Shown here piece by piece: positions 51,073-58,770 of a DNA stretch of 64,000 nt. The first letter of the stretch is position 1; each line of letters begins with the position of its first letter. Source of the DNA: JAHJGG01 sp041658785 (lineage in GTDB: Bacteria > Patescibacteriota > Patescibacteriia > Magasanikbacterales > UBA922); contig JBAZZL010000001.1 of NCBI GenBank assembly GCA_041658785.1, positions 19,231-83,230 of the forward strand, read 5' to 3'. The notes beneath the pieces were generated by a model. That model saw nothing but the letters and a program-made list of their open reading frames with translations. It did no database searches and had not been told where the DNA came from. The position numbers and the translations under genes were made by a program.

Positions 51073-51195
51073 TCATTTTTTCTCGTCTATGTTCCTCGCT
51101 TGCTGGAGTTTTTTGTAAAACAGAGAGGCAAGCCAGCCCAGGGTAAAGAACAAAGAACAAGTCAACCAGACCGCCCACGCTGGGATTTCATTCAT
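51073..51195 (-). CDS. small single-span membrane protein, 40 aa
   Basis: MNEIPAWAVWLTCSLFFTLG opens a single membrane helix (about residues 6-26), followed by a basic tail (YKKLQQARNIDEKK). It has a perfect AGGAGG ribosome-binding site 7 bases before the ATG and a long hairpin terminator. It has the same genetic layout as the ORFs at 25716 and 36191. Function unknown. Confidence 0.6.
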   Translation of the reverse strand: MNEIPAWAVWLTCSLFFTLGWLASLFYKKLQQARNIDEKK

Positions 51196-51401
51196 TACAC
51201 ACCTCCTATGAAAAATAGAATATCAAGAGAGAGAGAGAGTCAATAGGTTGGCCAAAATAAAAAAAGACGCCCGGTTGAGACGTCTTTGGAAATTGTTAGT
51301 GCGAGGACGTTAGTTATTGTGTTGCTATTTCCCTGAACGTCAGTTTTGAAAGATCCCTCGGCTCTGTCCCGATGCGAATCGGGACTACGCTCGGGACGAC
51401 A

Positions 51402-53402
51402 TTATAACAGCCCCACAATCAACAGCGCCACAATGTTAGCGACTTTAATCATCGGGTTAATCGCCGGTCCGGCGGTGTCTTTGTACGGGTCGCCGACCGT
51501 GTCGCCGGTGACGGCGGCTTGGTGGGCGAAACTACCCTTGCCGCCGTAGTTGCCGTCTTCAATGTATTTCTTGGCATTGTCCCATGCCCCGCCGCCGGTG
51601 GTCATAGAAATCGCGACAAACAGGCCAGTAATAATTGTTCCGACTAATAATCCGCCGAGAGCCGCTGTGCCCAAGAAGTAACCAACGAGAATCGGCGCGG
51701 CAACCGGAATTAAAGCCGGCAAGATCATCTGGTTAATCGCGCCCCTAGTCACAATATCCACGCACTTGGCATAATCAGGTTTCGCGCTGCCTTCCATAAT
51801 ACCTTGAATTTCTTTGAATTGGCGGCGCACTTCTTCTACCACTTTTCCAGCCACCCGTCCGACCGATTGCATTAAATAAGAACCGAACAAATAGGGCAAA
51901 AGTCCGCCGATAAATAATCCGGCTAAGACCTTGGGATCATCAATTCTAAAAACTGTGTCTTTGCCCAGCTCGGTTAATTTGTGCGTGTAGTCCGCAAAGA
52001 GCACCAGAGCCGCGAGGCCGGCCGAAGCAATGGCATAGCCTTTAGTAACTGCTTTAGTAGTATTTCCTACCGCATCAAGCGGGTTGGTAATATCGCGCAC
52101 GTCTTTGCCCATTTCCGCCATTTCCGCGATACCGCCGGCATTGTCAGTAATGGGGCCATAGGCGTCAATAGTTACTATAATGCCAGCTAAAGAAAGCATA
52201 GATACCGCGGCAATGGCAATACCGTACAAACCCGCAGAGCTGTAAGCGGCCAGCATGCCGGCAACAATGAAGATTACTGGCCACGCAGTCGCCTTCATTG
52301 ATACTGCTAGGCCGGTGATGACATTGGTGCCGTGTCCGGTTTCGCTTGATTTGGCAATTGATTTTACCGGTTTGAATTTGGTTGAAGTATAATATTCGGT
52401 AATCCAGACCATTAGAGCTGTTAGCCCCAAGCCGATGGCAGCGCTGGCAAAAAGGCCGCTACTGCCCAGTCCGGAAAGGCGAGGTTCAAAGTAGTTGGTA
52501 ACAAAGTAGAAACCGACCAATGCTAGAATACCAGAAGCAGCCAGTCCTTTGTACAGGGCAGCCATGATTTTTTTTCGGCGATTTTTTTTGCCAAGCCTTA
52601 TAAAAAAACTTCCAATTATAGAGGCGATAATAGAAACGCCGCCAAGAGCTAGAGGATAAACTACCGCTGCTGACTTATTGTCAAATAATAAAGTTCCAAG
52701 CACAATCGTAGCCACGGACGTCACAGCATAAGTTTCAAACAGGTCCGCGGCCATACCGGCGCAGTCGCCGACATTATCACCCACATTGTCGGCAATGACA
52801 GCTGGATTTCTCGGGTCGTCTTCGGGGATGCCTTTTTCTACTTTTCCTACCAGGTCAGCCCCCACGTCGGCCGCCTTGGTGAATATACCGCCGCCAATTC
52901 TGGCAAAGATCGAAATTAAACTGCTGCCAAAAGCAAGACCAATGAGGGCGTTGATGTCATTAGGGAAAATTAGATAAAATCCGGCCACACCAAGAAGAGC
53001 CAGACCAACAACAAAAAGGCCGGTGATTGAGCCGCCTTTTACTGCCACGTTCATCGCCTCGACAATTCCTTTGGCCGCGGCTTGCGCAGTGCGGACATTT
53101 GCTTTAACAGAAACAGTCATTCCCAAGTACCCTGCCAATCCTGAAAGAATCGCGCCAACTAGAAAACCGAGCCCGGTTTTGAGATCAAGGAATATCCAAA
53201 GTAAAATAAAAACAACCACAGCAACAAGAGCAATGGTTTTGTATTGCCGCCTAAGATAGGCTCGGGCTCCTTCTTGAATGGCGCGGGCAATCGCCTGCAT
53301 GCGTTCATTGCCGGCAGGTTGTTTATTTATCCAGCCAATGAGAATTGCTCCGTATATAAGCGCGGCGACCGCCGGCAGTAGAGCCAAAACGATTATTAAC
53401 AT
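51402..53402 (-). CDS. hppA: membrane-bound proton-translocating pyrophosphatase
   Basis: A 666-residue M-PPase with about 16 membrane helices, which couples pyrophosphate hydrolysis to ion pumping. Catalytic segments are DVGADLVGKVEKGIPEDDPR then NVGDNVGD (about 190-225) and the C-terminal DTVGDPYKDTAGPA. The GNTTK sequence (Lys where K+-dependent enzymes have Ala) points to a K+-independent H+-pumping type. It is a single gene, divergent from the LysM-M23 gene. In a genome with little other energy metabolism visible, it could help maintain the membrane potential. Confidence 0.94.
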   Translation of the reverse strand: MLIIVLALLPAVAALIYGAILIGWINKQPAGNERMQAIARAIQEGARAYLRRQYKTIALVAVVVFILLWIFLDLKTGLGFLVGAILSGLAGYLGMTVSVKANVRTAQAAAKGIVEAMNVAVKGGSITGLFVVGLALLGVAGFYLIFPNDINALIGLAFGSSLISIFARIGGGIFTKAADVGADLVGKVEKGIPEDDPRNPAVIADNVGDNVGDCAGMAADLFETYAVTSVATIVLGTLLFDNKSAAVVYPLALGGVSIIASIIGSFFIRLGKKNRRKKIMAALYKGLAASGILALVGFYFVTNYFEPRLSGLGSSGLFASAAIGLGLTALMVWITEYYTSTKFKPVKSIAKSSETGHGTNVITGLAVSMKATAWPVIFIVAGMLAAYSSAGLYGIAIAAVSMLSLAGIIVTIDAYGPITDNAGGIAEMAEMGKDVRDITNPLDAVGNTTKAVTKGYAIASAGLAALVLFADYTHKLTELGKDTVFRIDDPKVLAGLFIGGLLPYLFGSYLMQSVGRVAGKVVEEVRRQFKEIQGIMEGSAKPDYAKCVDIVTRGAINQMILPALIPVAAPILVGYFLGTAALGGLLVGTIITGLFVAISMTTGGGAWDNAKKYIEDGNYGGKGSFAHQAAVTGDTVGDPYKDTAGPAINPMIKVANIVALLIVGLL

Positions 53403-53495
53403 AGGATATGATTAAGAGTTAAACATAGATTGATAATCAACAGTATATTAAAAAATTTAGAAGCAGTCAAGACTGTGGAAGACTATAGAAAGGAT

Positions 53496-53524
53496 TGACT
53501 CCGCCGATATTTTCGTTCATAATT
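53496..53524 (+). promoter_or_regulatory. sigma70-type promoter of the LysM-M23 gene
   Basis: TTGACT (53496-53501), 17-bp spacer, CATAAT (53519-53524), about 10 bp before the ATG. Confidence 0.65.
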
Positions 53525-53533
53525 GTATAGTCT

Positions 53534-54901
53534 ATGAGTCAATTTGGATACAAAATATTACTACATGCTCTTCGGTCGTTGATATACATGAAGCGGGCGC
53601 TCGCGTGGTTGCTTTCATCGCTATGGAATGCAGTAGTTTACATTGTCCGCTTGTTTCATCACACCGTCGGTTTTAGAATATACAAATGTTGGCTTACTGT
53701 TCAAAAATGGTTTGGACGAGTTCATATACCATTGGGTGGCCGAGTGATAGAGCTAATAGGCAAGCGAAGCACCTTGCAAATAGCGCTTTTTATTGTGTCT
53801 GTTGCCGTGATGATTCCACACAGCAAACTTTATACTCGCGACTCCAAAGCGATAGCCGGCCGCGGAACATTGTTGTACGCTCTAGTCGGGCCCGGCAATG
53901 AAGATTTTGAAATAGAAGAAATGATTGCCGATGTTACTGTGCTTGACCAGAAAGAAACGCCGGCATGGAAAGAAGGTTCAGTCAGCGCTATCTCGCCCAG
54001 TACGGTTGGAGTAGAAGTAAAAAAGGAAACACAAGAGATTTCAACAATCAGCGCCGGCGGCACTGCTCTCACAAAACCAACAATACTACCTGGGACGGTT
54101 TTGCCTTCAAGCGAAGAGGCATCGGCTGTTGGACGAACCGAGATAGTGACGCATATTGTCCAATCAGGCGAGATAATTGGCAAGATTGCGGCGCAGTATG
54201 GCATAAGCATAGAAACAATCCTGTGGGCAAACAATTTATCAGTTCGTTCATATATTCGTCCCGGAGATCAGCTGAAGATATTGCCAGCGAATGGTGTCGT
54301 CCACAAAGTAAAGAGTGGAGAAACTGTTTCTCAGATTGCCAGAGTTTATGGCGCAAATCAAGATGATATTGTAAAATTTAATAAGCTTAAAAAAGATGGG
54401 AGCGATATTGTGGTCGGAGAAGAACTTATTATTCCTGGCGGGAAGAAAGAAAAACCAAAAATACTTTATACTTCTACTGCCAGCTCGAAGTTTAGGAATG
54501 TCGCGGCCCCGCCTCCATCAATATCAGCGCCAGCAGGCTCTGGATATTTGTGGCCAACCACGGTTAGAAGGATTACGCAGTATTTTGGCTGGCGCCATAC
54601 GGGCATAGACATTGCCGGTCCTGTAGGTACGCCGATATATGCTTCGCTCGCCGGAGAAGTGATCAAATCAGGGTGCGGCTGGAATGGCGGTTATGGTTGT
54701 TACATCATTATTGACCACGGCGGCGGGGTTAGGACTTTATATGGGCATAACTCGCAGTTATATGTAAGCGCGGGGGATAGTGTTTCTCAGGGAGACACCA
54801 TTGCTGCCATGGGGTCTACCGGCCGTTCTACCGGGTCGCACGTGCATTTTGAAGTTATCGTGAGCGGCGGAAAACAAAATCCGTTGCGGTATGTTAGATA
54901 A
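53534..54901 (+). CDS. LysM-M23 peptidoglycan endopeptidase
   Basis: A 455-residue envelope protein. A membrane helix lies at about 76-96 (LQIALFIVSVAVMIPHS). Two LysM domains at about 200-247 (HIVQSGEIIGKIAAQYG) and 256-305 (HKVKSGETVSQIARVYG) bind peptidoglycan. An M23 metallopeptidase domain (about 340-455) has zinc ligands His355 and Asp359 (HTGIDIAG) and His436/His438 (SHVHFE). M23 enzymes cut peptide cross-links during growth and division. The ATG at 53534 follows its promoter closely. Confidence 0.92.
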   Translation: MSQFGYKILLHALRSLIYMKRALAWLLSSLWNAVVYIVRLFHHTVGFRIYKCWLTVQKWFGRVHIPLGGRVIELIGKRSTLQIALFIVSVAVMIPHSKLYTRDSKAIAGRGTLLYALVGPGNEDFEIEEMIADVTVLDQKETPAWKEGSVSAISPSTVGVEVKKETQEISTISAGGTALTKPTILPGTVLPSSEEASAVGRTEIVTHIVQSGEIIGKIAAQYGISIETILWANNLSVRSYIRPGDQLKILPANGVVHKVKSGETVSQIARVYGANQDDIVKFNKLKKDGSDIVVGEELIIPGGKKEKPKILYTSTASSKFRNVAAPPPSISAPAGSGYLWPTTVRRITQYFGWRHTGIDIAGPVGTPIYASLAGEVIKSGCGWNGGYGCYIIIDHGGGVRTLYGHNSQLYVSAGDSVSQGDTIAAMGSTGRSTGSHVHFEVIVSGGKQNPLRYVR

Positions 54902-56425
54902 TCATTCCACCTTCGCCCGGTATTGCAGCGCCTCTGCCACATGCTCCATTTCAATATTGTCCTGTCCGCCTAAATCCGCGATCGTACGGGATAGCTTTAA
55001 AATTCTATGGTAGCCGCGGGCAGACAAATGCATTTGGGTGACAGCCTGGCGCAAGAGATCAACTGACTGATCGTCTAATTTGCAATGTTGTTTAATATCT
55101 TTATTTTTCATTTCACTATTTGTTTGATAAGGTGTTCCTTTCAATCTGTGTTGCTGTCGTTCACGCGCTTCTTCCACGCGTTCGCGTATTTTTTTAGACA
55201 ATTCTTCAAGGCCGTCTTTTGCCAGTTTTTCAAATTTAACCCGCGGGACTTCTATATGCAGATCAATGCGATCCAAGAGAGGGCCGCTTATTTTTTTTCG
55301 GTATTGCGCGATTTGCATTGGCGAGCAGATACAAGCTCGGTCTGGATCGCTTGCATAGCCGCAGGGACAAGGATTTTGGCTGGCAATGAGGGTGAATTGC
55401 GCTGGAAACGTAATAGTTCCTTGAGCGCGAGAGATCGTCACAATGCCGTCTTCTAATGGTTGCCTTAAATTTTCCAGCACTTGACGAGGGAATTCGGCGA
55501 ATTCATCCAGAAATAGCACCCCGCGGTGAGCCAATGATATTTCTCCCGGCTTGGGAAATTTTCCTCCGCCGACAAGAGCTACTCCGCTCGCAGAGTGATG
55601 CGGAGCTCTAAACGGCCTTTGGGTAATTATTGGCTTGTCTTCTGGCAAAAGGCCGGACACAGAATAAATTTTTGTTACTTCAATTGCTTCGTCTATCGTC
55701 ATTTTTGGCAATATTGATGGCAAAGTCCGCGCGAGCAGTGTTTTCCCTGACCCCGGAGGTCCGGAGAGAAGGCAGTTGTGCGCCCCGCTGGCGGCGATTT
55801 CAAGCGCCCGTTTTACAAATTCCTGCCCTTTTACATATGCCATATCCATTTCATATTGATACTCGTCAAACCACCCGTCAATTTGTTGTTTTTCCAACGG
55901 TTGGATTGGCGCTGATCCAGCGAGGTGATTGATAATATCACGGAATGAGTTTACAGGATATATACCAATGTCGTGGATAAGCGCGGCTTCTTTTGCGTTT
56001 ATTGCCGGAACAAAAAAGTGTTTGTAGCCATGCTTTTGGGCAAATATGGCAATCGGAAGAATTCCGGTGGTATGCCTTAAAGTGCCATCAAGCGCCAGTT
56101 GTCCGACAAACAATGAATCCTTCAAATTGACATCAAACATTTTTTCACTGGCAACATACATTCCCACTGCCATGGGCAGATCATATGCTGCGCCTTCTTT
56201 TCGGACATCAGCCGGAGCCAAATTAATCACAATGCCGGAGTTATTAGGAAAATGCAATCCGGTATTTTTCCAGGCAGTGCGAATCCGTTGTTTGGCTTCT
56301 TGAATCGCGGCATCAGGCAGGCCGACGATCTGGTATCCGGGCCACGATCCGGCTACATCAACTTCCACGTCAATAGGAGTGCAGTCCAGTCCGAGAACAG
56401 CGGCGGAATTTATTTTGGTAAACAT
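54902..56425 (-). CDS. comM: YifB/ComM family Mg-chelatase-like AAA+ ATPase
   Basis: About 507 residues from the ATG at 56425 (MFTKINSAAVLGLD). An N-terminal ChlI/Lon-protease-like fold contains GLPDAAIQEAKQRI and NLAPADVRKEG. The AAA+ core has Walker A GPPGSGKTLLA and Walker B GVLFLDEFAEF. It is followed by the NPCPCGY segment and a C-terminal lid. ComM is a branch-migration helicase that aids integration of DNA taken up by transformation. Patescibacteria often keep competence-type pilus and ComM genes, and pseudopilins lie nearby at 61-64 kb. Confidence 0.93.
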   Translation of the reverse strand: MFTKINSAAVLGLDCTPIDVEVDVAGSWPGYQIVGLPDAAIQEAKQRIRTAWKNTGLHFPNNSGIVINLAPADVRKEGAAYDLPMAVGMYVASEKMFDVNLKDSLFVGQLALDGTLRHTTGILPIAIFAQKHGYKHFFVPAINAKEAALIHDIGIYPVNSFRDIINHLAGSAPIQPLEKQQIDGWFDEYQYEMDMAYVKGQEFVKRALEIAASGAHNCLLSGPPGSGKTLLARTLPSILPKMTIDEAIEVTKIYSVSGLLPEDKPIITQRPFRAPHHSASGVALVGGGKFPKPGEISLAHRGVLFLDEFAEFPRQVLENLRQPLEDGIVTISRAQGTITFPAQFTLIASQNPCPCGYASDPDRACICSPMQIAQYRKKISGPLLDRIDLHIEVPRVKFEKLAKDGLEELSKKIRERVEEARERQQHRLKGTPYQTNSEMKNKDIKQHCKLDDQSVDLLRQAVTQMHLSARGYHRILKLSRTIADLGGQDNIEMEHVAEALQYRAKVE

Positions 56426-56495
56426 AGAAACACGAATTTGAAACACGAATTTTTACACGAATTAACACGAATGATAACATCAACACGGCAACATT

Positions 56496-56993
56496 TCAAT
56501 CCGTGTTCTGTTCTTTATACTTTATCAATTTTGTTTTTTTATTTTCAACCTCCATCCAAACCAGCAACCCCGCCCCCGCCGCAATCATCACATCCGCCAG
56601 ATTGATCACGCCGGTCAGAAGGCGCAAATAATCAATAGTCGCGGCGAATAGAACGCGGTCAATCAGATTGGAGATGGCGCCCGCGATAATCAACGTTATT
56701 CCGAAGATAAAAAAGAATGAAGGGTTTTTCTGTTTGGTGAGAAAGATGAAAAGCGCGAGGATAATTAGAGGAGTAAAAATGATGAGAAGCGGATTAGGAA
56801 AAGGCAAACTGAAAGCAATGCCGGAGTTTGAAAAATATTCCCATCCCAACCATGGTTTCCAGAGATAATAAGTAAAATCAGGATTGGTTCTTGTCAAATA
56901 TTTTAGCCACTGATCAACCAATAAAAAAACCCCGCTAATTCCGATTGTTACGGCGCGAGGCTTGGTTTTTATGTATCGTGCTATGTGTATCAT
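56496..56993 (-). CDS. lspA: lipoprotein signal peptidase (signal peptidase II)
   Basis: A 165-residue aspartic membrane peptidase that removes signal peptides from prolipoproteins. There are four helices, with catalytic aspartates in ISNLIDRV (about 112) and VINLADVMI (about 134) and the NSGIAFSLP loop at about 56. The first eight residues (MIHIARYI) are encoded by a family A repeat fragment (56968-57003), so the native start may have been replaced. It lies 11 bp after the DksA-like gene on the same strand. Confidence 0.92.
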   Translation of the reverse strand: MIHIARYIKTKPRAVTIGISGVFLLVDQWLKYLTRTNPDFTYYLWKPWLGWEYFSNSGIAFSLPFPNPLLIIFTPLIILALFIFLTKQKNPSFFFIFGITLIIAGAISNLIDRVLFAATIDYLRLLTGVINLADVMIAAGAGLLVWMEVENKKTKLIKYKEQNTD

Positions 56994-57004
56994 GCATCAT
57001 GAAA

Positions 57005-57409
57005 TTACGCTTCATTCGTCAATGTTTTTTTGCAGCTTACGCAAGCTCCGGATGTGGGGCGGGCGAGAAGGCGCTTCTCTTCTATCGGTTCTTTACAATA
57101 TTTACAAATGCCGTATGTTCCTGCTTGCAGCCGATCCAATGTTTTTTTAACATCTCTAAGATAGTTTTCAAGTGTGATTTCCAAAGGCTTGTTTACTGTG
57201 TAGCGTTCAATTTCTTGGGCATTGTCATCATTTTTATCGCCAAATTCAGGATAGGCCGCATTATAATCATCAGCCGCATGAGGATTTTTGGTCGTAAAAT
57301 TTTCCAACTCACTTTCTAGACGTTTTTTTTCTTTGACAAGTATGTCCTTAATCTTGGCAAGGAAGTCGGTGTTAAATTGTATCTTTTTTTTTACCATAAG
57401 GTTTGTCAT
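57005..57409 (-). CDS. DksA/TraR-type C4 zinc-finger protein
   Basis: A 134-residue protein. An N-terminal coiled coil (about 8-80; KKRLESELENFTTK) precedes a C-terminal zinc finger CKYC-x20-CVSC (about 99-125). DksA proteins bind RNA polymerase through the secondary channel and tune rRNA transcription; shorter relatives have variable roles. The coiled-coil tip lacks an obvious paired-aspartate motif at the expected place, so I do not assign dksA itself. An alternative start is at 57397. Confidence 0.82.
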   Translation of the reverse strand: MTNLMVKKKIQFNTDFLAKIKDILVKEKKRLESELENFTTKNPHAADDYNAAYPEFGDKNDDNAQEIERYTVNKPLEITLENYLRDVKKTLDRLQAGTYGICKYCKEPIEEKRLLARPTSGACVSCKKTLTNEA

Positions 57410-57455
57410 TTACAGTGATATTATAATAGATATTGTTTTTTTTGGCAAGAGGTTT

Positions 57456-57564
57456 GACTTACGGATAACGGATAATCCTGATTTACTGATAAAACTACGA
57501 ATAGTTTACAGGTGTTGAATGGTTGCGATATCCGTAAATCAGCGTTATCCGTTATCTGTAAGTC
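57456..57564. repeat. family G inverted repeat, diverged copy
   Basis: GACTTACGGATAACGGATAA on the left and its imperfect complement ending GTAAGTC on the right. It shares unit sequences with the perfect repeat at 10527-10604, and its GACTTACG ends match the MITE at 49102. Confidence 0.75.
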
Positions 57565-57574
57565 CAGTAAATAA

Positions 57575-57618
57575 AAAAGGGCATCTTTAGCCCTGGGTAA
57601 TTTAATGGCTGATGCCCT
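57575..57618 (-). terminator. terminator of the candidate ncRNA
   Basis: On the minus strand GGGCATC ... GATGCCC closes a hairpin directly before TTTTTT. An alternative CCTGGG/CCCAGG pairing competes with it. Confidence 0.75.
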
Positions 57619-58016
57619 TAAATTCATCCCAGGAAGCGCGATGCCAGACGATCTCAAATCTCAATTACTTAAGATGCGGGATCGTCTGGAAATCAGCGAA
57701 TCATCGCTGGGACGAAAAATAGAATACCCTTTTACCACTCATAATGGTGGAATCCTCTGCACTAACAGCGCTAGGCATATTAGTGAAAAAAAGTGAGGAA
57801 CACCGCTTTTGGACCTACCTCTGTTTTTTACTTTTATTTTTGTTTTATTTATATTTATATCCCCATGTTTGTATACGTTGGTTTATACATTTGCGTATAA
57901 CAGTTGATACAAAAAGGGGGTTGGTCCAAAAGAAAGAAAGCAGTATAAGGGTTCCAACCTGCCCATAAATACTTATGAGCAAGTATGAGCAAGGAGGTTC
58001 CTTGTAAGGAACACTG
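57575..58016 (-). ncRNA. candidate structured RNA gene of about 440 nt
   Basis: A minus-strand transcription unit with a consensus promoter (58023-58051) and an intrinsic terminator (57575-57618). No long ORF is present on that strand. Predicted stems in order: GTTCCTT/AAGGAAC (57995-58012); a long-range CTTTTGGACC/GGTCCAAAAG (57923-57932 with 57806-57815) enclosing an AU-rich loop; CACTAA/TTAGTG; CCAC/GTGG; CAGCGA/TCGCTG; CCAGACGATC/GATCGTCTGG (10 bp); CCTGGG with CCCAGG; and the terminator GGGCATC/GATGCCC. The expected conserved cores of tmRNA, RNase P RNA and SRP RNA were not found. The size fits a housekeeping RNA or a new class. A 63-codon plus-strand frame across it looks accidental. 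Confidence 0.6.
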
Positions 58017-58022
58017 AAGATA

Positions 58023-58051
58023 AGTATACCAGTTTTTTTAAATGCTGTCAA
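58023..58051 (-). promoter_or_regulatory. consensus sigma70 promoter of the candidate ncRNA
   Basis: On the minus strand TTGACA (58046-58051), 17-bp spacer, TATACT (58023-58028). The start would be near 58016. Confidence 0.75.
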
Positions 58052-58080
58052 TATTAGCTATATATGGCTATATTTAGCTA

Positions 58081-58221
58081 AAAAATAAAGATATCCACAG
58101 ATATTAAATGTATAGGATTGTTTATACAAAATAAAAGAATGGTCAAAATGGGTTAAGTTATCCACAGTTGGAGTGTTTTTCCCACAGAGTTATCCACAGT
58201 TGTATACAATAGTGTAGACAA
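58081..58221. promoter_or_regulatory. DnaA-box cluster and AT-rich region, second origin candidate
   Basis: Two perfect TTATCCACA boxes (58158-58166, 58190-58198), one ATATCCACA (58091-58099) and one TTTCCCACA (58178-58186), all in the same orientation, next to an AT-rich near-palindrome (TAGCTATATATGGCTATATT) at 58055-58080. A 22-bp operator-like palindrome follows at 58200-58221. Confidence 0.55.
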
Positions 58222-58224
58222 ATC

Positions 58225-58304
58225 ACGATGCACGATTCACACAGCATGACTCAATTTGGACAATTCGTAATGAGTCATGTTGCGTGCGTCGTGCATTGTG
58301 CATT
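58225..58304. repeat. tRNA-associated hairpin repeat (family A), full copy
   Basis: GCATGACTCA/TGAGTCATG stem around TTTGGACAATTCGTAA, with outer GCACGATTCAC/GTGCATTGTGC-type arms, immediately beside tRNA-Leu. Confidence 0.8.
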
Positions 58305-58316
58305 ATTGTGGTAATG

Positions 58317-58398
58317 TGGGCTAGGTGGGAGTCGAACCCACACGGCCATAGACCGCGACATTTTAAGTGTCGTGCGTATACCATTTCGCCACTAGCCC
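58317..58398 (-). tRNA. tRNA-Leu(TAA)
   Basis: Minus-strand class II tRNA with acceptor GGGCTAG/CTAGCCC, anticodon loop CTTAAAA (anticodon TAA), a variable arm and T loop TTCGACT. CCA is not encoded. Confidence 0.94.
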
Positions 58399-58436
58399 TT
58401 TCTTGTTTTTTGGGATTGTTGCCAAATAAGGTTTAC

Positions 58437-58562
58437 TGTCATTCCCGTCCCCGCCTGCGCGATGGTAAACTCCGGCAGAATTCAAAATTTTGCTAAAAGT
58501 AAGAGAGCGACTGGATTCCCGCCGGAGTTTGCCCTCGTGTAAACGTGGGCGGGAATGACAAT
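58437..58562. repeat. dispersed repeat family B copy
   Basis: CTGTCATTCCCG at the left and GCGGGAATGACA at the right around a divergent centre with a GGCAGAATTC/GATTCCCGCCGG core. Nothing else but the rpsF promoter lies in 58399-58770. Confidence 0.75.
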
Positions 58563-58709
58563 TTGAGCCATTCGGCGACAGTCCCTTTATACATCCTACT
58601 ATGTTTAATATTAATTATCAAGATTTGCGGTGTAAGGCAAGCGGTAAAGGTTGTGTACTCAATCAAATTCACAGATGAGGTTTTCCCCCCATCTTTGTAA
58701 AATCAATCC

Positions 58710-58738
58710 TTGACATTAAAAAAGTAAATTGATATAGT
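58710..58738 (+). promoter_or_regulatory. near-consensus promoter of the rpsF-ssb-rpsR operon
   Basis: TTGACA (58710-58715), 17-bp spacer, TATAGT (58733-58738). Confidence 0.8.
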
Positions 58739-58770
58739 ATTGCCACCGTTAAATTAAGTATTTTCATGCT

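Noticed and set aside
57605..57796. Plus-strand 63-codon frame as a protein gene
   Set aside because: No ribosome-binding site or family resemblance. It lies on the opposite strand of a region with a clear minus-strand promoter, stems and terminator.
57575..58016. The ncRNA candidate as tmRNA, RNase P RNA or SRP RNA
   Set aside because: No tRNA-like ends or tag ORF, no GAGGAAAGTCC-type RNase P core, and no GGTCAGG...GGAAGCAG SRP loop could be found by eye.
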